54,974 nt of DNA from Alphaproteobacteria bacterium (GCA_016288295.1 JAEEYV010000021.1:1-54974), one strand, 5' to 3'; shown: positions 32,860 to 44,166, numbered from the stretch's first letter. The notes: generated from the letters alone by a model not told the origin. Made by a program: numbers and translations.

Positions 32860-34485
32860 CTATTTATTAGTCAGGATCTCAATATCGTACGGGAAGTTGA
32901 TGTCGACACAAGAGTTTGCGTCGGCATCAACTAGTTTTATGTAGTCCTGATGTTCCATAAATATAGAACGGAGATGAGAGTTTTCGGGAACAAGGTCTGC
33001 CTTGGAGTAGAGATCTCTTCCCCACAAAATCGGATTATATTTTTTGCCATCAAAATAGCTGATACAAAGTTGTTTGTGCTGACCTTTGGTGAATGATTTT
33101 ATCATTTTATCAAGGTATGATGATGAAACATAAGGCATATCTGCGGGCAATAAAATAGCTCCATCGCAGAATGATGGTACAGATCTTAATCCAAGGCGAA
33201 TAGAAGTTTTTACGCCTGATAAATAGTCATTATTACGTAAAATGTTAATATCAAGATCTTTAAGATATTCTTCTAATTCTTCAGCATGGTAACCGGTTAC
33301 AACGTACACCGGAGAGGCTTTTGATTTTATGGCAGCGCGAACTGCTTTCATAAACATCGGTTCTCCGTCCATGTCGATCATTAGTTTGTTGCGTCTGGCT
33401 CTTGAACTACAGCCGGCGGCTAAAATAACAGCCGCAATATTAACGTCATTTTTATTTTTGCGTGATGATGAAACCGGAGTAATAATATTTTCTTTTTCTT
33501 CATCCGTTAAAACGATCGTATCCATCAATACATTGTTTGTATTTGGAAAATCACTCTTAAATAATTTATCTTTGGTGATAGCCATTTTGATATATTTATC
33601 CGCCAAAGGAGATGTTACTTTGTCGTAATGATAAGGTACAACGATAATTTTAGAATTTTTCTTGTTGGCAAGCATTAAGTCGGGGAGTGTGTCCTGGGGA
33701 ATGTTTTCACAAATAATTTCATCCGCCGAAGATCGTAATGCTGAAGGGATGGTATCAGCACTTGAACTACTTGGAAGTCCCGGGATAACAAAGATCAATG
33801 AGTGTTTGGTCGAAGCATCAGAAATTGAACCAGCGACATCGTTACAATCGTGATTACAATGAATTTCTTGTTCAAAAACAATATTCGGAAAATTTTTAAG
33901 AAGCCTTTTGGTAATATTGGAAAAATGTTTTAATTCAGATTTATCATTGTAAAATTCTGTATAGATAATGGCGGCTGTGATTGAATCAGTGTTGCTGATT
34001 TTTAGGAGAGGTTCATTGCCTGAAAGGCGGTAAGTTAAATCATCAATGAAGGACTGTTCAATTATGGGGCAACGTAATTTTATGCTGCCGATAACATCTC
34101 CTTTTTTGACAGTTTTGTAGGGTAATACAGTGTTGATGATGAGATAAGGATTTATACGATTAAATTTGGCAAGGCGTTCATCAGAGCAAAATAAAATTCC
34201 GTCTTCAGCGGCAATTAAGCGGCAACTACAAGATGATTTGGATACTGTATAAGCCAAGCCTTCACCACAAACCAAAGGTGCAATCATGCCCAAAGCTGTT
34301 GAGGCAACAATATCATCAGGAGATGTACTTGCACCGGTTATTTTTTTGATGCCGATACCTTTTAATAAAACAATATCTTCATGGCTTAGGCGATGCCCTT
34401 GGGGTAAAACATGATTATCCAAGCGGATGTCATTAAGCAGGACAATGCCTTCGGCTGTGGCAATATCAAACTCACTAATTTTCAT
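32860..34485 (-). CDS. Molybdopterin-binding domain fused to MobA-like NTP transferase
   Basis: This 541-residue fusion has an N-terminal MoeA-like part to about residue 330, including a MoCF/molybdopterin-binding-like stretch. A nucleotidyltransferase domain starts near 348 with A-A-V-I-L-A-A-G-C-S-S-R and K-L-M. It continues with V-V-T-G-Y-H and L-L-P-A-D-M-P-Y for metal and nucleotide binding. Proteins of this make-up are known in Alphaproteobacteria and are thought to attach a nucleotide to molybdopterin cofactor. No other cofactor or molybdoenzyme gene lies in the window. TAAGG precedes the ATG, and a promoter with a palindromic spacer lies upstream. Confidence 0.82.
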   Translation of the reverse strand: MKISEFDIATAEGIVLLNDIRLDNHVLPQGHRLSHEDIVLLKGIGIKKITGASTSPDDIVASTALGMIAPLVCGEGLAYTVSKSSCSCRLIAAEDGILFCSDERLAKFNRINPYLIINTVLPYKTVKKGDVIGSIKLRCPIIEQSFIDDLTYRLSGNEPLLKISNTDSITAAIIYTEFYNDKSELKHFSNITKRLLKNFPNIVFEQEIHCNHDCNDVAGSISDASTKHSLIFVIPGLPSSSSADTIPSALRSSADEIICENIPQDTLPDLMLANKKNSKIIVVPYHYDKVTSPLADKYIKMAITKDKLFKSDFPNTNNVLMDTIVLTDEEKENIITPVSSSRKNKNDVNIAAVILAAGCSSRARRNKLMIDMDGEPMFMKAVRAAIKSKASPVYVVTGYHAEELEEYLKDLDINILRNNDYLSGVKTSIRLGLRSVPSFCDGAILLPADMPYVSSSYLDKMIKSFTKGQHKQLCISYFDGKKYNPILWGRDLYSKADLVPENSHLRSIFMEHQDYIKLVDADANSCVDINFPYDIEILTNK

Positions 34486-34520
34486 TGTAAATTACCTTAT
34501 CTATAATTCAATCTTGGAAC

Positions 34521-34549
34521 ATTGTAACGAAAAAAGCTTTTTTCGTCAA
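34521..34549 (-). promoter_or_regulatory. Promoter with a 20-bp palindrome (molybdopterin fusion gene)
   Basis: On the minus strand, TTGACG (34549-34544), a 17-nt spacer and TACAAT (34526-34521) lie about 36 nt from the start. The spacer is the core of a perfect 20-bp palindrome, ACGAAAAAAGCTTTTTTCGT (34527-34546), a likely operator. Confidence 0.6.
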
Positions 34550-34564
34550 TAAATAATAATGGGG

Positions 34565-34593
34565 TTGACGGTGAGAGTTTTTGAGAGTAAATT
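34565..34593 (+). promoter_or_regulatory. Promoter of the small lipoprotein gene
   Basis: TTGACG (34565-34570), a 17-nt spacer and TAAATT (34588-34593) lie about 25 nt before the ATG, back to back with the promoter of the molybdopterin fusion gene. Confidence 0.6.
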
Positions 34594-34617
34594 CGATGAG
34601 AACGAGAGGAGAATGTT

Positions 34618-34929
34618 ATGAAAAAAATTTTAAGTATTATTGCAATGACAGTGGCCTTAGCAGCTTGCGAAGGCGTGGATATGACACCTTATACAACAGC
34701 AAATACAAGTGATCCGGTTAGAGTCAGGATGAGAGCGTGTATGTTGAGTGAGGCTCAAAGCAAAATGCAGGCAGGAACTTTGTTGGCCGGAGGATTTAAG
34801 GCTGAAGTTGACAATTTGAGCAAAACTTGTGTTAAAAAGTTAGCTTTGCAGTCGGCCGGCATTGATGAAGAAGCCGCATCAACAGCAGCCTCTGTGCTGA
34901 ATAATTTGATGAATAGTACTGCAAAATAA
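34618..34929 (+). CDS. Small putative lipoprotein (103 aa)
   Basis: This 103-residue protein has a lipoprotein signal peptide with the lipobox L-A-A-C at residues 13-16. The mature part has a short Thr-rich linker and an Ala/Ser-rich helical domain with two further Cys that could form a disulfide. No family is recognised. GAGGAG lies before the ATG, and promoter and terminator are clear, so it is a well-defined single-gene unit. The residue after the Cys is Glu, which does not signal inner-membrane retention, so outer-membrane sorting is likely. Confidence 0.75.
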   Translation: MKKILSIIAMTVALAACEGVDMTPYTTANTSDPVRVRMRACMLSEAQSKMQAGTLLAGGFKAEVDNLSKTCVKKLALQSAGIDEEAASTAASVLNNLMNSTAK

Positions 34930-34953
34930 ATTTTATTTGAAATATGGAAAAAA

Positions 34954-34978
34954 AACACCGCTGTTGCGGTGTTTTTTT
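34954..34978 (+). terminator. Terminator between the lipoprotein and 159-aa genes
   Basis: An 8-bp stem (AACACCGC/GCGGTGTT) with a 4-nt loop has A runs before and T runs after. It may serve both converging genes. Confidence 0.85.
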
Positions 34979-34983
34979 ATTGT

Positions 34984-35463
34984 TTATCGAGTTAGGAAGC
35001 TTTGTGATTTTATCTCTAATGCTAGGCGATTATCGCGTTGTTTTTTGGCATATGCTGGGTCAGCTAATTCTTTTTTGTATTCGTCAACCATTTCAGATAA
35101 ATCAGAATGTACAAGTTTTGCACGAATGCGAGCGTTTTTCTCTAGTTCAGATATTTTAGTTTTTCGAACCTTTTCTTCAGCGTTGATCTCTTCTTTAACA
35201 AAATATTCTGCTGCTTTGATTTGTTCCGGTGTTACCATTTGTTTAGAATGATGATTAATTAATAGCTTTAGCGGGATATCTTTGTTGGTGTGGCGAAGTC
35301 GATTTCCTCTATCATCTAAGAACTGAGCATCATACCATGCGTTACGTTGACTGTCTGTTAGATCTTGTACAGCAGGTTTAGTGCTGTAAACAGATTCTTT
35401 ATGTTTAATTTTTTCTCGCACATCGTTTAACCTTTTTTGAGCTTCTTTTCTGGAAGTGGACAT
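34984..35463 (-). CDS. Unknown charged protein (159 aa) under paired operators
   Basis: This 159-residue protein is strongly charged and predicted largely helical, with Lys/Glu-rich heptad-like stretches at about 85-130. It has no signal peptide or membrane segment, and no family is recognised. AAGGAG lies before the ATG. Its promoter contains a perfect CATAAAC-N4-GTTTATG palindrome, and a second copy lies 126 bp further upstream, a whole number of helical turns. The same operator controls the 505-residue gene at 31 kb, so the two are probably expressed under the same conditions. Confidence 0.65.
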   Translation of the reverse strand: MSTSRKEAQKRLNDVREKIKHKESVYSTKPAVQDLTDSQRNAWYDAQFLDDRGNRLRHTNKDIPLKLLINHHSKQMVTPEQIKAAEYFVKEEINAEEKVRKTKISELEKNARIRAKLVHSDLSEMVDEYKKELADPAYAKKQRDNRLALEIKSQSFLTR

Positions 35464-35497
35464 TGTCTTTCTCCTTGTTGTATTGTATATATGCGTA

Positions 35498-35526
35498 AGT
35501 TTACCATAAACGATGGTTTATGATAA
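35498..35526 (-). promoter_or_regulatory. Operator/promoter of the 159-aa gene
   Basis: On the minus strand, TTATCA (35526-35521) and TAAACT (35503-35498) flank a 17-nt spacer, TAAACCATCGTTTATGG. The palindrome CATAAAC-N4-GTTTATG (35505-35522) is perfect in its 7-bp arms. Confidence 0.65.
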
Positions 35527-35626
35527 TGGGCACATGACGTGTATTTTTGATAATCAAATATATATAACTACTTGTATTTATTGAAATTTATTTTTTGTGT
35601 TTTTGGAAAATATTGACGAAAAGCTA

Positions 35627-35655
35627 TTGACATAAACCATCATTTATGAATATTG
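35627..35655 (+). promoter_or_regulatory. Second operator copy upstream of the 159-aa gene
   Basis: CATAAAC-N4-ATTTATG (35631-35648) follows TTGACA (35627-35632). A plus-strand promoter would have a poor -10 (ATATTG) and would face the 3' end of xerC, so a role as an upstream operator for the minus-strand gene is more likely. Confidence 0.5.
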
Positions 35656-35663
35656 GAATTGCT

Positions 35664-36590
35664 TTATATGTCTAACATATGTGCCTGATTGTATTCTTTT
35701 TGAAGCTGAGAAATTTCTACTTCTGTGTAGCGTTGAGTAGTAGAAAGCGAAGAGTGTCCTAAAAGTTCTTGAATAGAGCGTATATCCGTACCGTTTGCCA
35801 AAAGATGAGTTGCAAATGAGTGGCGCAAAGAATGGGGGGTGATGTTGGGCGGGAGTCCCATATAATTACGGATTTTTTCCATTTGTCGCTCAACAATACG
35901 AGGAGAAATACGTTCACCTCGTGCTCCTAAAAATACTGGATCTCCATTATTGTGAGAATAAGGACAGGCTTCGAGGTAGGAGTTGACGGTATTGACGACC
36001 TCGGGTAATAGAGGAACGATGCGTTCTTTGTTGCGTTTGCCTTTGATTCGCAAAAAATCATGATTATCAAAATCACCGATATTGGTATTTATGGCTTCAG
36101 ATATGCGCAATCCACAGCCGTAGAGAAGAGTAAAAATAGCAATATCGCGGAGTTGTTGCCAGTTTTGATTTTCAAAGTTAGGGGCTTCTTCAATCAGCTC
36201 AAAAGCTTGATTAATTTCTAAAGAACGAGGTAAAATCTTGTCTTTTTTGGGAGATGATAGCACACTGACGGCCGAATTTTTTGCAATTTTATTGCGGTCA
36301 AGCCAATGAAAAAAATTGCGAATAGTTGATAGTTTGCGGGCTAAAGATGATTTAGAAATGAGTTGGCAATGACGCGAGCTGATATAACGTCGAAAATCAG
36401 CAATCTGCATTTTAGAAAGAGAATTTATAGATTGAGCTGTTGTAAAAAAATCTAAAAATTGCGACAAATCACGAGCATAAGCGTCGACGGTATGTGCGGA
36501 ATAACGACGCTCATTTTTTAACCACTGCAACCAGCTTTGGATTATAACTTGCAAATTTTGGTCAGCATTATATTTGATGTCAGCTTTCAT
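35664..36590 (-). CDS. xerC: Tyrosine recombinase XerC
   Basis: This 308-residue site-specific recombinase resolves chromosome dimers at dif together with XerD. The N-terminal SAM-like DNA-binding domain covers about 13-100. The catalytic domain has Arg162 in G-L-R-I-S-E-A, Lys in K-G-K-R-N-K-E-R (about 185), His253 and Arg256 in H-S-L-R-H, His279 in L-L-G-H-S-S, and the Tyr nucleophile in T-Q-R-Y-T-E (288). The set is complete. XerC rather than XerD is preferred from position: it is divergent from priA and near the ATP synthase genes, as in many Alphaproteobacteria. No phage or integron context is seen. Confidence 0.9.
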   Translation of the reverse strand: MKADIKYNADQNLQVIIQSWLQWLKNERRYSAHTVDAYARDLSQFLDFFTTAQSINSLSKMQIADFRRYISSRHCQLISKSSLARKLSTIRNFFHWLDRNKIAKNSAVSVLSSPKKDKILPRSLEINQAFELIEEAPNFENQNWQQLRDIAIFTLLYGCGLRISEAINTNIGDFDNHDFLRIKGKRNKERIVPLLPEVVNTVNSYLEACPYSHNNGDPVFLGARGERISPRIVERQMEKIRNYMGLPPNITPHSLRHSFATHLLANGTDIRSIQELLGHSSLSTTQRYTEVEISQLQKEYNQAHMLDI

Positions 36591-36632
36591 GATATAAATT
36601 ATAATATCTTGGGTTTAATTTTTGGTAAATGA

Positions 36633-36661
36633 TTGACAGCGGAATTTATGCAAAATAGACT
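36633..36661 (+). promoter_or_regulatory. Promoter of the 36.7-kb gene (Shine-Dalgarno-less class)
   Basis: TTGACA (36633-36638), a 17-nt spacer and TAGACT (36656-36661) are followed by a 44-nt leader with TTATTATTAATT and no Shine-Dalgarno sequence. Confidence 0.55.
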
Positions 36662-36705
36662 GGTCAAATGTTTTTTTATTATTAATTCTAAATAATTTAT
36701 ATATT

Positions 36706-36933
36706 ATGTGCGAGTGCGAGAAAAAGAAGTATTATAGAGTTCGTGATGCTCAGATAGTGTATTATACTGATCCCACGGGGAAAATCGTTACCAGGAACAT
36801 TGTGCGATTGGACAATGATGTAGTGTATACCTTTGAGTATCCGCAATGTGGTGATCTGGCTATGCTGATAAGAAAGGGAAGCCAAGTACAATTCGCTGGC
36901 GCTCCCGGGGGTAGTGACGTGATTAGCGTTTAG
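36706..36933 (+). CDS. Small Cys-containing protein (75 aa), no Shine-Dalgarno
   Basis: This 75-residue protein starts M-C-E-C-E-K-K-K and is otherwise beta-rich and polar. It has no membrane segment or signal peptide. A third Cys lies in Y-P-Q-C-G-D, so a metal site is conceivable but not shown. No family is recognised. The ATG has no Shine-Dalgarno sequence and carries the AT-rich leader of the unusual class. A perfect 16-bp terminator hairpin follows. It sits between xerC and priA, a region usually conserved in order, so it looks like an insertion there. Confidence 0.6.
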   Translation: MCECEKKKYYRVRDAQIVYYTDPTGKIVTRNIVRLDNDVVYTFEYPQCGDLAMLIRKGSQVQFAGAPGGSDVISV

Positions 36934-36956
36934 TAGTCAGCAGAACAAACTTCTTG

Positions 36957-37000
36957 AAACAGCTTATATTTGTCCGGTGGCAAATATAAGCTGTTTCTTT
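36957..37000 (+). terminator. Terminator with a perfect 16-bp stem
   Basis: AAACAGCTTATATTTG and its complement flank an 8-nt loop, followed by TTTCTTTT. Confidence 0.85.
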
Positions 37001-37036
37001 TTATTTATTATTTGGGGATTGTCTGCAAAATCGGTT

Positions 37037-37064
37037 TTGTTTTGAGAATGAGATGAAGTATAGT
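37037..37064 (+). promoter_or_regulatory. Promoter of priA
   Basis: TTGTTT (37037-37042), a 16-nt spacer and TATAGT (37059-37064) end 26 nt before the priA start. Confidence 0.5.
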
Positions 37065-37090
37065 TAGGCAAAATTTGTGGAGATGTTTTG

Positions 37091-39262
37091 ATGATTTTTG
37101 GCGTTTTATTGCCATTGCCGTTTGATGAACCTTTTGATTATAGTAGCAACGAGGATTTGCCTATTGGTACAATTGTGCGTGTCCCTTGGGGAAAACAAGA
37201 AGCCGTGGGGGTAGTTTGGAATAAAAAACAGGTTTCGGATTGTCATCCGCAGAAGATAAAACCGATTATCAAAAAATATGATTTTTTACCTTTAAACAAA
37301 GAAATAATAGAACTAGTTAAATTTGTTTCTCAATATAATATAGCTCCACTCGGGATGGTGCTGAAAATGGTTATAAGTGTGAAACAAGTTTTTGAAGATG
37401 AACCGACAGAAACTTTTTATAAGTTGACAGGGAAAACTCTAGCGGAAGCAAAATTAAAAAATTCTGATACTAGATGGCATGTAATTGATTTGTTGAAGCA
37501 TGGTTTTTATACCAAAGCAGAAATTTGTCGGGGTGTTGGCTGTAGTGCAGGGGTGGTTGATGCACTGTTTAAGGCCGGGGTTTTAGAAAAAAAGTCAGAA
37601 GTTAAAAAGAAACAGTATGTTGAGCCTAAGCCAGATTTTGTGAAAGTAAAGTTGACTGATGAGCAAAAATTAGCAGCAGATAATGTTGTTGCAAAAGTAG
37701 GAAACGGTTTTTCGGTAACGTTGATAGATGGTGTTACAGGTAGTGGTAAAACCGAAGTATATTTTGAAGCGGCGGCAGAAACGTTAAAACAAAATAAACA
37801 GGTGTTGATTTTGGTGCCGGAAATATCATTGACAGCACAGTGGTTGGCTCGCTTTGAGCAACGTTTTGGTGTTAAACCGGCTTGTTGGCATTCGGGTTTG
37901 GGAACAAGAGAAAGAATTGATAACTGGGTTGCAATAGCGGAAGGAAGAGCCAGAGTTGTTGTCGGTGCTCGTTCGGCACTGTTTTTGCCTTATCCGGAGT
38001 TGGGATTGATTGTTATTGATGAAAGTCATGATCATTCTTTTAAACAGGAAGATATGGTTAATTATCAATGCCGGGATATGGCTGTGGTCAGAGCTAAAAT
38101 AGGAGATTTTCCTTTGATATTGTCAACAGCTACGCCAGATCTTGAAACCATAGTTAATGTTGAAAACGGAAAATATGATTGTGTAAAATTGACTAAACGT
38201 TTTGCCGGTGCAACATTGCCAACTGTAAGAATTGTTGATTTGAAAAAAGATAAACCTAAACGTGGTGAATGGGGACCTTCGTGGTTGGCACCGACGTTAG
38301 TTGAAGCATTGCAAAAAAATCTTGATAAAGGTGAGCAATCGATGCTGTTTTTGAATCGGCGCGGTTATGCTCCGTTGTTGATATGCAGAGATTGCGGACA
38401 TCGTTTGCAGTGTCCGCATTGCACAGCCTGGTTGGCAGAGCATAAGATTGGTAATAAAATGATTTGCCACAGATGTGGCTATATGACTGAAAGGCCAAAA
38501 AGTTGTCCGGATTGTCATTCGCAAGACGGTTTGACGGCTTGCGGTCCAGGAGTGGAACGAATCGCAGAGGAGGTTAGTCATCGTTTTCCGAATGCACGAT
38601 TGAAAGTGTTATCAAGTGATACAACGACAAGTGTGGCAGAATTGTCAAAAGTGTTTACGGAAATGGAAAAAGGGGAGCTGGATATAATGATTGGTACGCA
38701 AATTCTGGCGAAAGGGCACCATTTTCCGGAATTGACATTGGTGGGAATCGTTGATGCAGATTTGGGACTGATGGGAAGTGATTTGCGTGCTTCTGAACAA
38801 ACATTCCAGCTATTGTCGCAAGTAGCAGGGCGTGCCGGTAGGGGAGAAAAAGGCGGAGAAGTTTTTGTGCAAACTTTGTACCCAGAAAATGAAGTTTTAA
38901 AAGCTTTAGTTGACAATGATAGAAAACGGTTTATAGATTTGGAAAAACAAGCAAGGCAAATGTTGAAAATGCCTCCGTATGGTAAGTTGGCCGCAATTAT
39001 TGTTAGTAGTGAACAGGCTGTTTTGGCAGAAAAAATTGCTATGGCATTAGGGCAAACAGCACCAAATACGGAGTATATTACAACATTGGGGCCTGCGCCT
39101 GCTCCAATATTTATGCTACGAAATAGGTATCGTTTCAGATTGTTGTTGAAAACTGTAAGAAATATTGATATTCAAAAGGTGGTAAAAATCTGGATGCAGA
39201 AAATTAATGTGCCAAAACAAGTAAATGTAGAAATTGATATAGATCCGTACTCTTTTATGTGA
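37091..39262 (+). CDS. priA: Primosomal protein N' (PriA helicase)
   Basis: This 723-residue protein is PriA, a 3'-5' helicase that restarts stalled replication forks by loading the replicative helicase. The N-terminal DNA-binding domain starts V-L-L-P-L-P-F-D-x-P-F-D-Y. Walker A is G-V-T-G-S-G-K-T-E near residue 217, and the motif II equivalent is D-E-S-H-D-H. Eight Cys in paired C-x2-C patterns between about 437 and 476 form the zinc-binding module. The helicase C domain ends with Q-V-A-G-R-A-G-R-G. The ATG at 37091 with GGAG upstream is preferred to an adjacent TTG. The atp operon follows. Confidence 0.95.
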   Translation: MIFGVLLPLPFDEPFDYSSNEDLPIGTIVRVPWGKQEAVGVVWNKKQVSDCHPQKIKPIIKKYDFLPLNKEIIELVKFVSQYNIAPLGMVLKMVISVKQVFEDEPTETFYKLTGKTLAEAKLKNSDTRWHVIDLLKHGFYTKAEICRGVGCSAGVVDALFKAGVLEKKSEVKKKQYVEPKPDFVKVKLTDEQKLAADNVVAKVGNGFSVTLIDGVTGSGKTEVYFEAAAETLKQNKQVLILVPEISLTAQWLARFEQRFGVKPACWHSGLGTRERIDNWVAIAEGRARVVVGARSALFLPYPELGLIVIDESHDHSFKQEDMVNYQCRDMAVVRAKIGDFPLILSTATPDLETIVNVENGKYDCVKLTKRFAGATLPTVRIVDLKKDKPKRGEWGPSWLAPTLVEALQKNLDKGEQSMLFLNRRGYAPLLICRDCGHRLQCPHCTAWLAEHKIGNKMICHRCGYMTERPKSCPDCHSQDGLTACGPGVERIAEEVSHRFPNARLKVLSSDTTTSVAELSKVFTEMEKGELDIMIGTQILAKGHHFPELTLVGIVDADLGLMGSDLRASEQTFQLLSQVAGRAGRGEKGGEVFVQTLYPENEVLKALVDNDRKRFIDLEKQARQMLKMPPYGKLAAIIVSSEQAVLAEKIAMALGQTAPNTEYITTLGPAPAPIFMLRNRYRFRLLLKTVRNIDIQKVVKIWMQKINVPKQVNVEIDIDPYSFM

Positions 39263-39325
39263 AAATTAATAAATTAGAAACTAATAGAGGGTAATATCAA
39301 CAAAACTTGAAATATAGGTGTGTGT

Positions 39326-39880
39326 ATGAAAAAAAATGAGCAGGCAAGATTAATCAGGTCGTATGCGGAGGCTTTGTATGAAGTGTCAGATGCCAGTGGT
39401 TTGTCTGATAAAGTACTAAAAGAGGCTTCAGACTTTGCAGCAGATTTTGTGCAAGATCCACAGATTGCAGTATATTTGGCTAATCCAATTTTGAGTGATA
39501 GCGACAAGGAAAAGGCTTTGTCGGAAGTGGCAAAAAAACGTAAATTGTCAAAGCCGATGTGCGGTTTGTTGAAGACTATGGCTCAAAACGGAAGATCTGA
39601 TGTGTTGTTGTATGTTATGCAAGATTTTAAAAACGTTTTTTACCGCAAAAAAAATATTTGCCCGGTGTTGGTAAAAACCGTTGTTGATTTAAGTGATGCT
39701 CAAAAAAAGAAATTGGTATCAGCAATGGAAAAATATACCGGGAAGAAGGTGGTGGTCGATTATCAAATAAGACCGGAACTTTTGGGAGGTCTTTTGATAG
39801 AATGCGAATCGAAAATTATTGATGATTCTATCAAAGGAAAAATTGATCGCTTAACATTATTAATGAAAGGGGCTGTATAG
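39326..39880 (+). CDS. atpH: ATP synthase F1 delta subunit
   Basis: This 184-residue protein is the delta subunit (OSCP), which connects the F1 head to the peripheral stalk of F0. The helical N-terminal domain starts [10 protein letters not shown]. The C-terminal domain has the typical [18 protein letters not shown] segment at about 140-157. It is the first gene of the F1 operon, which in Alphaproteobacteria stands apart from the F0 genes. The ATG at 39326 with AGG upstream is preferred to an in-frame GTG at 39320. The next gene starts one base after its stop. Confidence 0.93.
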   Translation: MKKNEQARLIRSYAEALYEVSDASGLSDKVLKEASDFAADFVQDPQIAVYLANPILSDSDKEKALSEVAKKRKLSKPMCGLLKTMAQNGRSDVLLYVMQDFKNVFYRKKNICPVLVKTVVDLSDAQKKKLVSAMEKYTGKKVVVDYQIRPELLGGLLIECESKIIDDSIKGKIDRLTLLMKGAV

Positions 39881-39881
39881 T

Positions 39882-41429
39882 ATGTCTGGAGCAAGTGAAA
39901 TAGCATCGGTTTTAAAGGCTAAAATTGCCGAAGCTAACGCTGATATTGATGTTTCCGAAGTGGGACGAGTTTTGTCTGTTGGAGACGGTATCGCTCGCGT
40001 TTATGGACTGAATAATGTTAAATACAACGAAATGGTTGAATTTCCAAATGGTGTGAAGGGTATGGCCCTCAACTTGGAAGAAGATAATGTCGGTGTGGTT
40101 TTGTTTGGCGATGATACCGGAATTAAGGAAGGTGATATTGTTAAACGTACGGATAAAATTGTTAGTGTTCCGGTAGGTAAAGGACTTTTGGGACGTGTCG
40201 TCAATGCGTTGGGTGAACCTTTGGATGGTTTGGGACGTATTGAGGCTGAAAAGTATAGCAATTCCGAGGTGAAGGCACCGGGAATTATTGCTCGCCAAAG
40301 TGTGTGCGAGCCGGTACAGACAGGGTTGAAGATTGTTGATGCTTTGATTCCAATCGGACGCGGACAACGTGAGTTGATTATTGGTGACAGACAAACAGGT
40401 AAAACTTCAATCATTGTTGATACGATTATTAACCAAAAGAATATTAATGCACAGGCAAAGTCTGAAAATGAGAAATTGTACTGTATCTATGTTGCTGTGG
40501 GACAAAAACGTTCAACAGTAGCTCAGGTTGTGCAGACTTTGAAAGATCATGGTGCTATGGATTATACAATTGTTGTTGCTGCTACCGCATCTGATGCGGC
40601 TCCGATGCAGTTTATTGCACCATATTCAGGATGTGCTATGGGTGAGTATTTCCGTGATAATGGTATGCATGCCGTTATCTTTTATGATGATTTATCGAAA
40701 CAAGCTACGGCTTATCGTCAGATGTCGTTGTTGCTCCGTCGTCCGCCAGGGCGTGAGGCTTATCCGGGTGATGTTTTCTACTTACACTCAAGATTGCTTG
40801 AACGTGCAGCCAAGATGAGTGATGAAAACGGTTCCGGATCTCTGACTGCAATGCCGGTAATTGAAACTCAGGCCGGTGACGTTTCGGCATATATTCCGAC
40901 CAATGTGATTTCAATTACAGACGGGCAAATATTCTTGGAGACGTCTTTGTTCTATCAAGGTATTCGTCCGGCAGTGAATGTTGGTATTTCGGTAAGCCGT
41001 GTTGGTTCTGCCGCGCAAATTAAGGCAATGAAACAAGTTGCAGGAAAGATTAAACTTGATTTGGCTCAATATAGAGAAATGGCAGCCTTTTCAAAGTTTG
41101 CATCGGATCTTGATGCTTCAACTAAAAAATTGTTAGCCAGAGGTGAGCGTTTGACGGTTTTGCTTGAACAACCGGTTTATTCTCCGTTGAGTGTAGCCGA
41201 AGAAGTTGTAGTTATATTTGGCGGTGTTCGCGGGTTCTTGGATAATATTCCTGTAAATGAGGTTCAGAATTTTGAGGCAGCAGTTCGTGCAAAGATCATG
41301 AAGGAGCATCCTGAATTATTGCGTGAGATTAACGAAAAGAAAGTTATTTCGGATAGTTTGGATGCCAAGTTGGTAGAATTCTATACTGAATTTACAGATC
41401 AATATTTAAGAAAGAGCAGGGCGGCGTAG
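39882..41429 (+). CDS. atpA: ATP synthase F1 alpha subunit
   Basis: This 515-residue protein is the non-catalytic nucleotide-binding alpha subunit of F1. The Walker A motif G-D-R-Q-T-G-K-T is at about 169-176, and the family signature [11 protein letters not shown] lies near 250. The Arg finger region near S-x-S-R-V-G-S-A is at about 370. Length and domain order (beta barrel, nucleotide-binding, helical C-terminal) are normal. AAGGGG lies ahead of the ATG. It is followed within two bases by atpG, so translation is coupled. Confidence 0.98.
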   Translation: MSGASEIASVLKAKIAEANADIDVSEVGRVLSVGDGIARVYGLNNVKYNEMVEFPNGVKGMALNLEEDNVGVVLFGDDTGIKEGDIVKRTDKIVSVPVGKGLLGRVVNALGEPLDGLGRIEAEKYSNSEVKAPGIIARQSVCEPVQTGLKIVDALIPIGRGQRELIIGDRQTGKTSIIVDTIINQKNINAQAKSENEKLYCIYVAVGQKRSTVAQVVQTLKDHGAMDYTIVVAATASDAAPMQFIAPYSGCAMGEYFRDNGMHAVIFYDDLSKQATAYRQMSLLLRRPPGREAYPGDVFYLHSRLLERAAKMSDENGSGSLTAMPVIETQAGDVSAYIPTNVISITDGQIFLETSLFYQGIRPAVNVGISVSRVGSAAQIKAMKQVAGKIKLDLAQYREMAAFSKFASDLDASTKKLLARGERLTVLLEQPVYSPLSVAEEVVVIFGGVRGFLDNIPVNEVQNFEAAVRAKIMKEHPELLREINEKKVISDSLDAKLVEFYTEFTDQYLRKSRAA

Positions 41430-41430
41430 T

Positions 41431-43789
<2,359 letters not shown>

Positions 43790-43790
<1 letters not shown>

Positions 43791-44137
43791 TGACAAATAT
43801 TAATTACAAACTGGTGCAGCCTGAACGAGTAGTAAACAAAGGATCTGCTTGGGGTGTGGTCTTACCGACCGAGGGAACAAATTTGACAGTTATTGCCGGT
43901 CAGTCTCCCAGTCTTGTAAGTTTTGAAGACGGCTTGCTCAAAGTTTTGAGTGATGATGGCAAAACGTTGGCACAATATTTTGTAAAAGCCGGAGTTGCAA
44001 CAATTGCAAATGACGTGTGTATGGTAGCAAGTGAATTAATACTTGCGAAAAACAAACTTAATCGTGATGATGTTTTAAAAAAGGCTGAAAATGATCCTTT
44101 TTTTGAGATGGTTGCGGTTAAAATGTCAGCAGACTGA
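43790..44137 (+). CDS. atpC: ATP synthase F1 epsilon subunit, short form
   Basis: This 115-residue protein is the epsilon subunit. The N-terminal beta-sandwich that contacts gamma and the c-ring is recognisable (residues about 5-85, with the G-x-S-P-S-L-V-S-F stretch). Only one short helix follows, so the two-helix C-terminal domain that inhibits ATP hydrolysis in E. coli seems reduced. The family is typically about 130-140 residues. Assignment rests mainly on position after atpD, with a 1-nt overlap, because the sequence itself is diverged. Confidence 0.9.
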
Positions 44138-44166
44138 TTTTGTGGTCTATATGTGCTTTTTTGCAT

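Noticed and set aside
35627..35655. A plus-strand promoter at the second CATAAAC site
   Set aside because: TTGACA is perfect but the -10 is poor and the only feature downstream is the 3' end of xerC in the opposite direction.
40001..40414. Long antisense ORF within atpA (and similar ones inside lon, accC, murQ and others)
   Set aside because: These mirror the codon structure of strong conserved genes on the other strand and have no ribosome-binding sites.
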